Made by a program: the position numbers and the translations under genes. DNA of 6,363 nt from Rhodospirillaceae bacterium. Lineage in GTDB: Bacteria > Pseudomonadota > Alphaproteobacteria > Rhodospirillales > Magnetospirillaceae. The notes under the pieces were generated by a model. That model ran no database searches, had not been told where the DNA came from, and saw only the letters and a program-made list of their open reading frames with translations. Numbering within the stretch: position 1 is the first letter of the stretch; each line of letters starts with the position of its first letter. This document shows, in pieces, positions 1 to 5,167 of the stretch. The DNA is taken from positions 1-6,363 of the forward strand of contig JASLCK010000357.1 of the NCBI GenBank assembly GCA_030151865.1, written 5' to 3'.

Positions 1-393
1 GGCAATGGAGCGGGGTTTCACTTCCATCAGGACCCCAGGCATGTCCTGGATTTCCGATCGGATATGGTGCGCGACCCGATTGATCCAATCATTCCCGCCC
101 ACCATGAGGGTCGTTCCCGACAGCCGCCACTCGACGCCATGGCTTCCCGCCGCATCGCGGCCTCTGGGAAACAGGCGGTCGATCTCGGCCAGACTGCGCC
201 CGCTGATCAAAGCCAATGCTCCGGAGAAATGAGCCGTCAGCGTGTCCAACAACGCCAGCAAGCCATCCGGGACGATCACGCTGTCCGGGGTCGGAGCCAG
301 GTCCAGCAATGTCCCATCAATGTCCAGGAACAGAGCCCAGCCACCCCCATCCACCCGAGGAAGGCCATATCCGAGCCTGTCTTTCGCCATCAT
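1..393 (-). CDS. otsB: Trehalose-6-phosphate phosphatase OtsB, N-terminal part (runs off left edge)
   Basis: This enzyme hydrolyses trehalose-6-phosphate to trehalose and phosphate in the cytoplasm, the second step of the OtsA-OtsB pathway. Reading the complement from 393 gives an open frame of 131 codons that reaches base 1 without a stop, so the C-terminal half is missing. HAD motif I, DIDGT, is at residues 24-28 (D24 nucleophile, D26 acid/base). ALISGRS at 61-67 carries motif II-type S64 and R66. GSHGVEWR at 83-90 and the MEVKPRSIA stretch ending at the edge are typical of the OtsB cap region. Two adjacent in-frame ATGs (393 and 390) are possible starts. The first overlaps the otsA stop as ATGA, and only a weak GGAT-like site precedes it, so translational coupling to otsA is likely. 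Full-length OtsB proteins are about 240-270 residues, so roughly half is seen. Identity is confident; the exact Met is not. Confidence 0.93.
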   Translation of the reverse strand, partial: MMAKDRLGYGLPRVDGGGWALFLDIDGTLLDLAPTPDSVIVPDGLLALLDTLTAHFSGALALISGRSLAEIDRLFPRGRDAAGSHGVEWRLSGTTLMVGGNDWINRVAHHIRSEIQDMPGVLMEVKPRSIA

Positions 394-2162
394 CCGGCAT
401 CCAACGCAGCCGGGAGGGCGTCGGCGACCTGCAACTCGATTTGCCGCCGCTTGCGCAGACGTGCCGCGTCCAGCAACATCCGGCCAGCCCAGAAATAGAC
501 ATTGTATTCACCCACCATCTCGCGCATCAGGCGCATTCGTTCCCGGCGCTGTTCCTGCGGCATCGACAAGGCCTGATGGATGCTCTCGCTCATGGCGCGA
601 ACGTCATAGGGATTAACGATCAGGGCCTCGCGCAGTTCTCGTGACGCACCGGCGAACGTGGACAGCACCAGCACGCCGTCGTCGTCGTCACGGGCCGCGA
701 CAAATTCCTTGGCAACCAAGTTCATGCCGTCATGCAGGCTGGACACCAGACAAACATCGGCGGCGCGGAACAGGGTGAACACCTCTTCCGGCTCGTGATG
801 CTGCTGCACCAGAATGATCGGTTGCCATCCCGGCAGGCCAAAGCGGTCGTTGACGCCCTGCGCAACGCTTTGTGCTTCGGCCTGAGTGATCCGGTAAGCG
901 TCCAAATGGCCGCGGGTCGGTGCTGCGATCTGCAACATGGTGACACGGCCAATCCAGTCCGGATGCAACGTGAACAGGCTTGCCATGGCACGGAAACGAT
1001 CCGCGATACCCTTGGTGTAGTCGAACCGTTCGACACCGATGACCAGCATCGCCGATGGATCAAGACCATAACGCTGCCTGACCGTCTCCCGGCATTTCGT
1101 CACCGGAGACTGTTCCAAAAGCGCGGTGGGCGGCCATTCGATGGAAATGGGATAGGGCCTGACCTGCGTCAAACCACAACCGGCCCGAACGCTGCTTTGC
1201 TCGCGGTCGATATGGCATTCCAAGAACCGATCGACCGAATCAAGGAAGTTGAGGCAGTGGAACTGCGTGTGGAAGCCCAGAATTGAACTGCCTAACAGGC
1301 CGCTCAAAATTTCTTCCTTCCAGGGGCAAATGCTGAAGACCTCGGGGTTCGGCCAAGGGATGTGCCAGAACGTGATGATCGTCGCTTCCGGCAGGCGTTC
1401 ACGCAGCAGCTTGGGCAATAAGGCGAAGTGATAGTCCTGGATCAGGATGACCGGATTGGAAGATCGGGTTTCCTCGATCACGGCGTCCGCGAATTTGCGG
1501 TTCACCTCGACATAGGCATCCCAATCGGACGCCTGAAAGCTGGGACGCACGAATGCGATATGGCAGAGCGGCCATAATCCATCATTGGCAAAGCCGTAAT
1601 AATAGCCTTCGTACTCATCATCCGACAGCCAGACACGGCGCAGACTGTAAGCAGGCTCATCCGGCGGCACCGACAAGCGGTCCGCCTCGTCAACCGTCAG
1701 ACGGTCGGCTGAGCCGTTTCCATGGGCGATCCAAGTGCCGCCGCATGCCCGCATGATCGGCTCCAAAGCCGTCACGACACCACTGGCGGGACGTTGCAGT
1801 TGGATATGACCATCGTCATCAAGGTTGTGGATATAGGGTTCGCGGTTGGAAACGACGAGAACCTCGGCGCCGGGCAGTTCGTTCTGCAGAAGATTGCGCA
1901 GATTGTCCGGTCCCCAGTCGATGCGGATTGCTTCCGAGGAACCATCGACATCCCGGAGAAGTTCTCGGATGCCATCGACCAGCGGCATAATTTCGGGGGC
2001 CAAAGCGGCGGTCTGGCTGCCATCGCTTTTCGGCGGCAGTCCCTTGTGGATGGCCCGCATCCAACGCCGCAGCGTCAACCGCGCGACCGATGCCGTCACG
2101 GCGGTCGTAAACGTACCCGGCACCGCCAGAAGCGGCGAGATAAAACGAGAAAACATCCTCAT
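390..2162 (-). CDS. otsA: Trehalose-6-phosphate synthase OtsA (GT20) with N-terminal extension
   Basis: A cytoplasmic retaining glycosyltransferase of family GT20. It joins glucose from a nucleotide sugar (usually UDP-glucose) to glucose-6-phosphate, giving trehalose-6-phosphate for OtsB. The GT-B fold core runs from about residue 100 to 570. Conserved elements are VVSNREP (103-109, R107), IQDYH (241-245, D243), FWHIPWP (265-271, H267), GVERFDYTKG (376-385, R379 and K384) and LHDGMNLVAKE (476-486, D478 and E486). These match the substrate-binding and catalytic residues known from E. coli OtsA. The protein is 590 residues against about 470 for E. coli OtsA, mostly because some 100 residues precede the first strand. 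The glycine pair of the nucleotide-loop region reads SG (S127-G128) here. The start at 2162 is supported by GGAAGGA seven bases upstream; a second ATG at 2156 is less well placed. It overlaps otsB by 4 bases and lies 98 bases downstream of the 176-residue ORF. Confidence 0.96.
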   Translation of the reverse strand: MRMFSRFISPLLAVPGTFTTAVTASVARLTLRRWMRAIHKGLPPKSDGSQTAALAPEIMPLVDGIRELLRDVDGSSEAIRIDWGPDNLRNLLQNELPGAEVLVVSNREPYIHNLDDDGHIQLQRPASGVVTALEPIMRACGGTWIAHGNGSADRLTVDEADRLSVPPDEPAYSLRRVWLSDDEYEGYYYGFANDGLWPLCHIAFVRPSFQASDWDAYVEVNRKFADAVIEETRSSNPVILIQDYHFALLPKLLRERLPEATIITFWHIPWPNPEVFSICPWKEEILSGLLGSSILGFHTQFHCLNFLDSVDRFLECHIDREQSSVRAGCGLTQVRPYPISIEWPPTALLEQSPVTKCRETVRQRYGLDPSAMLVIGVERFDYTKGIADRFRAMASLFTLHPDWIGRVTMLQIAAPTRGHLDAYRITQAEAQSVAQGVNDRFGLPGWQPIILVQQHHEPEEVFTLFRAADVCLVSSLHDGMNLVAKEFVAARDDDDGVLVLSTFAGASRELREALIVNPYDVRAMSESIHQALSMPQEQRRERMRLMREMVGEYNVYFWAGRMLLDAARLRKRRQIELQVADALPAALDAG

Positions 2163-2169
2163 GAGCCTG

Positions 2170-2176
2170 TCCTTCC
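2170..2176 (-). promoter_or_regulatory. Shine-Dalgarno site of otsA
   Basis: GGAAGGA on the complement ends seven bases before the ATG at 2162. This favours that start over the in-frame ATG two codons further in, and confirms that the long N-terminal extension is translated. Confidence 0.75.
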
Positions 2177-2184
2177 GTGGGTTT

Positions 2185-2224
2185 ACCTCGCCCCAATGCG
2201 GGGAGGTGAAAGCCGAAAGGCCTT
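2185..2224 (-). other. Two adjacent hairpins in the otsA leader
   Basis: Bases 2185-2207 form a stem of about eight pairs: ACCTC and CCCC (split by one bulged G) against GGGGAGGT, with a five-base AATGC loop. Bases 2210-2224 form a shorter stem, AAGCC against GGCCTT with one bulge, around a four-base loop (GAAA on the plus strand, TTTC on the transcribed strand). Both lie between the 176-residue ORF and otsA, and the larger one ends about 22 bases before the otsA ATG. Neither has a clear T tract, so a classic intrinsic terminator is not supported. They could be an mRNA-processing or attenuation element, or remnants of a small intergenic repeat. Confidence 0.4.
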
Positions 2225-2244
2225 CAACATGCGGATATGCTTGC

Positions 2245-2272
2245 CCTCACGAGACGATCCTCACGAGACGAT
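2245..2272. repeat. Perfect 14-bp tandem duplication at the end of the 176-residue ORF
   Basis: CCTCACGAGACGAT occurs twice head to tail (2245-2258 and 2259-2272). On the complement, the upstream copy encodes the last residues and the TGA stop of the 176-residue ORF. The downstream copy sits entirely after the stop, so the duplication does not alter the protein. Confidence 0.9.
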
Positions 2273-2791
2273 ATTGAGCGCGGGAATATCTTGGATAGAG
2301 ACGGCATCCAGCCCGTCGATCAGATCCTGGGCATTATCAACCTCGCCCGCCCAGCAATGGGCGACCTCGGCGATCAGTTCGCCATGATCCACAACTTTCA
2401 TTCTGTCGTGAAAGCTCAGAGCCTGGACGACACGACGGATCAGGCGCTCGACCACCATGATGTCGCCCAACCCGCCCGGCGGTCGGGTGCCCAACAGCAA
2501 AGCGCAAACGCTGCCGCCAGCCAGGACACCAACCGGGTCGGTCAACGGCACGGACATCCGCATGGCATCCACCAGGGCGCTTAATGCCGAGGAGTGTCGA
2601 AGCGCCGCAGTCTGCGGAAGAAACTGGGGAATGGTGATGGCCACCAGCGTCAGGCGGACATGCGCGTCGCGAAGCCGGACAAGGATCTGATCGACCTCAC
2701 GCTCAAAGGTCCGCCACTTCATTGGCGGCGGCATCGCCGACGATTGCGCCTGTGACAGATCGGTCGGATTGAAAAAACTGGCTGTCATCAT
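2261..2791 (-). CDS. Hypothetical protein, possible degenerate GGDEF-like domain, upstream of otsA
   Basis: A 176-residue soluble protein with no signal peptide or membrane segment; I do not recognise a named family. Residues 27-125 follow the pattern of a GGDEF/nucleotidyl-cyclase fold. A basic amphipathic helix (about 29-44) leads into a strand, LTLVAITIPQF (47-57), where active cyclases carry DxD. After about 39 residues comes DPVGVLAGGSVCALLLGT (85-102), which resembles the sD-xxxR-x-GGDEF-xxLLp-t block. A helix at 112-125 follows. The acidic residues are absent (GGSVC in place of GGDEF; no DxD), so cyclase activity is not expected. The C-terminal 50 residues (acidic, with Cys146 and Trp147) match nothing I know. 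GGAG seven bases upstream supports the start at 2791. It is on the same strand as otsAB, 98 bases upstream, so operon membership and a link to trehalose control are plausible. The reading frame is confident; the fold assignment is tentative. Confidence 0.75.
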   Translation of the reverse strand: MMTASFFNPTDLSQAQSSAMPPPMKWRTFEREVDQILVRLRDAHVRLTLVAITIPQFLPQTAALRHSSALSALVDAMRMSVPLTDPVGVLAGGSVCALLLGTRPPGGLGDIMVVERLIRRVVQALSFHDRMKVVDHGELIAEVAHCWAGEVDNAQDLIDGLDAVSIQDIPALNIVS

Positions 2792-2798
2792 TATCCGG

Positions 2799-2803
2799 CT
2801 CCG
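2799..2803 (-). promoter_or_regulatory. Shine-Dalgarno site of the 176-residue ORF
   Basis: CGGAG on the complement ends seven bases before the first of two consecutive ATG codons (2791, 2788), which fixes the start and supports the ORF as a real gene. Confidence 0.65.
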
Positions 2804-2907
2804 TTGATTGCGACCGCCTTCAGGCGTCTATTGACCTGGCATCAGGGGGCGCGAAGCGGCACCCGTCCCAGGGGGATAGAGGAAAGCTTCTTCATCAACA
2901 TTTCGGC

Positions 2908-2913
2908 ATTCTA
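2908..2913 (-). promoter_or_regulatory. Weak candidate -10 element for the orf176-otsA-otsB unit
   Basis: TAGAAT on the complement matches TATAAT at five of six positions and would give a leader of roughly 110 bases. The sequence 17-18 bases upstream bears little likeness to TTGACA, so this may be chance or may need an activator. Confidence 0.2.
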
Positions 2914-3025
2914 TGAAGCACTCCGGCTATCAGGGCAGGTGCGTTTTCAGCACCCCCAGCCTAGACCGAGCCGCAGGGAATCGCCTGCAACCAGTCTGAA
3001 ACAAAGCTGTGACCGGAAAAGGAAT

Positions 3026-3037
3026 CTTGGGCCCAAG
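3026..3037. repeat. Perfect 12-bp palindrome CTTGGGCCCAAG
   Basis: A fully symmetric 12-base sequence in the intergenic region. With no loop it is a poor terminator hairpin; a dimeric DNA-binding protein site or chance are the alternatives. Confidence 0.5.
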
Positions 3038-3121
3038 GCAGGAAGACCGTGATCGACAGGCCTGCCCCTGGAAGCGTTGGCCCGGCAGGGCATCATCGCC
3101 AATAAATCGCCGGAAACGTCA

Positions 3122-3143
3122 TCCAGATCAGAACACGTCTGGA
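3122..3143 (-). terminator. Weak stem-loop just after the regulator gene
   Basis: TCCAGA and TCTGGA form a six-pair stem around a ten-base loop, beginning three bases after the regulator's TGA. There is no following T run, so it is at best a weak or Rho-assisted 3' end structure. Confidence 0.25.
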
Positions 3144-3145
3144 AC

Positions 3146-3946
3146 TCAGAGCATCGGCATGATCTTCAGGAACAACTCGGCTTGCGAGGATACCTGCAAC
3201 TTGGCATAGGCGCGCTTGCGGTGCACCTTGACCGTCAAGCGACTGATGCCCATGCATTGGGCGATAGAACTATTGGAATGGCCGCCCATCACCAGGGCAA
3301 TCACCTGGGCTTCCCGCTGTGTCAGGGATTCGGCAATGCCGGGCTGCGGCTTCAACGTGAACAGCCGCCGTTCCAAACTTTCCGTACTCTGGGTTTCGTC
3401 GGGCAGATCCAGCTTGGCCAACCGGGTTTCGGCATAGATGCGCAGCAAGGGAATCAATGCGGGGGCGACATCATCCAAAAACCGCTTATCGGTCTTGCTG
3501 AACCGGCCCGACCCACGCTGACGCCCCAGGGACAGATTGACGAAATTGTCCCCCGTCCCCCGGCAGATGATCCCCAACTCGTCGAGCATCCGCACGCAGG
3601 AGAAATAGGATTTGCCATACTCGCTTTGAAAAAAGCGGTCGGGGGCAATGTCGCCGATCAGAAACACCCCCTCCTCACCCGCCTGCACCTTTTTGAAAAA
3701 GGGGTCAAGATTATAGGCCAGTCTTAAATACTGCTCCTCATAGCGAAAACCTTCACGGTCTGGAATCCAGTAAAATAAGTCTATAGGCGGCGCACCATCG
3801 CAGAAAATAAGAATAACTAAATTATCTATGTTTATCTGAGACTGAATGAAGGCACGCAGATGCAGCGGGAAATCCAGCCCGCGCACCGTGGAAATCATAG
3901 AGCCTAATTTTTCAGCAAATTCTCTATTTGCCCACTCACTGGACAT
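3146..3946 (-). CDS. LuxR/FixJ-type HTH transcriptional regulator, divergent from the ABC importer
   Basis: A 266-residue cytoplasmic DNA-binding regulator. The C-terminal LuxR-type helix-turn-helix spans about 207-258. It has the LTQRE start, GHSNSSIAQCMGIS scanning helices and the TVKVHRKRAYAKL recognition-helix block. The N-terminal 170 residues are a sensor-like domain with Y73, Y78 and D81-P82, then IGDIAPDRFF, SEYGKSYF and a NLSLGR strand. From memory this resembles LuxR-type regulators that often lie beside amine or amino-acid uptake genes. It has the Tyr/DP spacing reminiscent of autoinducer-binding domains but not their tryptophans. It has no receiver-domain phosphorylation pocket. 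The start at 3946 has GGGGG five bases upstream. The gene diverges from the importer operon across 139 bases, so it probably controls that operon and perhaps itself. Bases coding its N-terminal third are AT-rich relative to neighbours. The ligand is unknown. Confidence 0.9.
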   Translation of the reverse strand: MSSEWANREFAEKLGSMISTVRGLDFPLHLRAFIQSQINIDNLVILIFCDGAPPIDLFYWIPDREGFRYEEQYLRLAYNLDPFFKKVQAGEEGVFLIGDIAPDRFFQSEYGKSYFSCVRMLDELGIICRGTGDNFVNLSLGRQRGSGRFSKTDKRFLDDVAPALIPLLRIYAETRLAKLDLPDETQSTESLERRLFTLKPQPGIAESLTQREAQVIALVMGGHSNSSIAQCMGISRLTVKVHRKRAYAKLQVSSQAELFLKIMPML

Positions 3947-3948
3947 TC

Positions 3949-3998
3949 ATACCCCCAAAAAAGCGGATATCTCTTAGAAACTACTCCAGAGGGGGTAT
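3949..3998. promoter_or_regulatory. Inverted ATACCCCC/GGGGGTAT pair between regulator and importer
   Basis: ATACCCCC at 3949-3956 and its exact reverse complement GGGGGTAT at 3991-3998 are 42 bases apart start to start, close to four helical turns. The first half-site covers the G-rich ribosome site just before the regulator's ATG. A DNA-binding dimer or looped pair, with autoregulation, is a reasonable reading, and the divergent LuxR-type protein is the obvious candidate. Confidence 0.45.
3982..3997. promoter_or_regulatory. Imperfect palindrome, candidate operator of the LuxR-type regulator
   Basis: TACTCC-AGAG-GGGGTA is a 16-base dyad with one mismatch between its six-base arms. Its centre (3989/3990) lies about 42 bases upstream of a possible start point near 4032, implied by TAGCCT (4021-4026) as a weak -10. 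That placement would suit an activator overlapping the -35 region of the importer operon. Confidence 0.4.
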
Positions 3999-4044
3999 TC
4001 TTTCCACCCAGTTTTCTCCGTAGCCTGACCTTACGTTCGATGCC

Positions 4045-4062
4045 GACCCCGCCTTTTGGGTC
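4045..4062 (+). other. Small stem-loop in the importer leader
   Basis: GACCC and GGGTC form a five-pair stem with an eight-base loop, ending nine bases before the ribosome site of the ATPase gene. It contains the TTG at 4056 that would be an alternative start. Its function is unknown and it may be chance. Confidence 0.25.
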
Positions 4063-4070
4063 CTCACGAT

Positions 4071-4077
4071 GGAAGGA
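4071..4077 (+). promoter_or_regulatory. Shine-Dalgarno site fixing the ATPase start
   Basis: GGAAGGA lies eight bases before the ATG at 4086. This selects that codon over the in-frame TTG at 4056, which has no ribosome site. Confidence 0.8.
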
Positions 4078-4085
4078 CGGTTCGC

Positions 4086-5159
4086 ATGCCGCTGGCTGTT
4101 CAGATACTGAATGTCGTGAAAGATTACGGCAGTTTTACTGCACTGCACAATGTTACGCTGGAAATCCGCTCCAACGAATTCTTCACCCTGTTGGGACCGT
4201 CGGGATGCGGCAAGAACACTTTGCTGCGCATCATCGCCGGGTTCGAGGAAATCACCAGCGGCGATCTGACCCTGTTCGGGGAAGATATCGCCGCCCTGCC
4301 GCCCGACAAGCGTCCCATCAACACGGTGTTTCAGCATTATTCGCTGTTCCCCCACATGACGGTGACCGAGAACGTGGCGTTCGGTCTGCGGCGGCTGAAA
4401 ATGTCGGACAGCGACATCAAGAAGCGGGTCGGCGAAATGCTGGAGATGATCAAGCTGTCATCCCATGCCGAACGCAAGCCGCACCAGCTTTCCGGCGGAC
4501 AGCAACAGCGGGTCGCCCTGGCCCGCGCCCTGGCCCCGCGCCCCAAAGTGTTGTTGTTGGACGAACCGCTGTCAGCCCTGGACCTGAAGCTGCGCCAAGC
4601 CATGCGCCTGGAACTGAAGGCCCTGCAACAGCAGACCGGCGTCACCTTCATCTTCGTCACCCACGATCAGGAAGAAGCCCTGGCCATGTCCGATCGCATC
4701 GCCGTGATGTCGGAAGGCCGGGTGCAGCAGGTGGATGTTCCCAAGAACATCTATGAACATCCCGCCACCCGCTTCGTGGCCGACTTCATCGGCGACGCCA
4801 ACTTCCTGACGGCGTCGGTCCAAGGGCTGGAAGACGGGCGCGCCCACTGTCGCCTGGATGGCGGGCATATGATCCTGGCCCGCGATGTCGGAGCCGCCAA
4901 GCCCGGCCACGACGTCAGCCTGTTCCTGCGCCCCGAAAAACTGTCAGTGCATGACGAAGCGGTGGATGGGGCTATTCCCATGACCGTTAAGACCATCGTC
5001 TATCAGGGCGACGCCACCGACTATCTGGTGGAATTGGATGGCGGCTTGACGCTGCGGTCGCGCTGCGAGAACCGCGTCAACGGCGACCCCATTCTGACCG
5101 CGGGCGAACGCGGTTTTCTGCGGATCGTGCCCGACGCCGCCAAAACCTTGCTGGATTGA
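4086..5159 (+). CDS. potA: PotA-like polyamine-type ABC transporter ATPase with altered Walker A
   Basis: The cytoplasmic ATPase that drives an inner-membrane importer of the spermidine/putrescine type, working as a dimer with the two permeases encoded next. From the ATG at 4086 it has 357 residues, normal for PotA/PotG. In order: Walker A GPSGCGKNT (37-45), Q-loop Q83 in VFQHYSLFPHM, signature LSGGQ (135-139), Walker B VLLLDEP (155-161, D159 and E160), D-loop SALD (163-166) and switch H193. A C-terminal TOBE domain covers about 235-357, with LRPEKL at 281-286. In Walker A, the residue after K43 is Asn (AAC, 4215-4217) where the family has Thr or Ser to bind Mg2+; everything else is canonical. 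The stop lies eight bases before the first permease. PotA-like ATPases also serve related substrates such as putrescine, iron or other amines, so the symbol is family-level. Confidence 0.92.
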   Translation: MPLAVQILNVVKDYGSFTALHNVTLEIRSNEFFTLLGPSGCGKNTLLRIIAGFEEITSGDLTLFGEDIAALPPDKRPINTVFQHYSLFPHMTVTENVAFGLRRLKMSDSDIKKRVGEMLEMIKLSSHAERKPHQLSGGQQQRVALARALAPRPKVLLLDEPLSALDLKLRQAMRLELKALQQQTGVTFIFVTHDQEEALAMSDRIAVMSEGRVQQVDVPKNIYEHPATRFVADFIGDANFLTASVQGLEDGRAHCRLDGGHMILARDVGAAKPGHDVSLFLRPEKLSVHDEAVDGAIPMTVKTIVYQGDATDYLVELDGGLTLRSRCENRVNGDPILTAGERGFLRIVPDAAKTLLD

Positions 5160-5167
5160 GGTCCATC

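Larger units (their letters stand above)
2792..3145. other. 354-base intergenic region with inverted repeats, no convincing gene
   Basis: This gap separates the regulator gene from the gene upstream of otsA, both on the minus strand. Short plus-strand frames here (for example 2804-3052) lack recognisable protein character and good ribosome sites. It holds a perfect 12-bp palindrome (3026-3037), a 6-bp inverted repeat CCTGCC/GGCAGG (3061-3089) and a 6-bp inverted repeat TCCAGA/TCTGGA (3122-3143) just past the regulator's stop. The promoter for the trehalose unit should lie here. The best -10-like hexamer is TAGAAT on the complement (2908-2913), but it has no good -35 partner, and I found no clear GGAAC...CGTT general-stress promoter. 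Confidence 0.5.

Noticed and set aside
1722..2387. A 221-codon plus-strand open frame opposite otsA, and others such as 732-1286 and 1846-2277
   Set aside because: They lie antisense to a clear GT20 gene, lack family motifs and good ribosome sites, and are typical shadow frames in GC-rich coding DNA.
2804..3052. An 82-codon plus-strand frame in the intergenic region
   Set aside because: The composition is Arg/Pro/Ser-rich with no recognisable motif or convincing ribosome site, and nothing downstream suggests an operon.
3061..3089. CCTGCC/GGCAGG inverted repeat as a transcription terminator
   Set aside because: The stem has only six pairs with a 17-base loop and no T tract on either strand.
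2792..3145. A general-stress (EcfG-type, GGAAC...CGTT) promoter for the trehalose genes
   Set aside because: It would be biologically expected in an alphaproteobacterium, but no adequately spaced match was found on the complement strand.
3146..3946. The LuxR-type protein as a quorum-sensing receptor
   Set aside because: The Asp-Pro and tyrosines are suggestive, but the conserved tryptophans of the lactone pocket are absent and no autoinducer synthase gene is in the window.
4056..4085. A ten-residue N-terminal extension of the ATPase from TTG at 4056
   Set aside because: The TTG has no ribosome site and lies in a small stem-loop, while ATG 4086 has GGAAGGA at ideal spacing and gives a normal-length protein.
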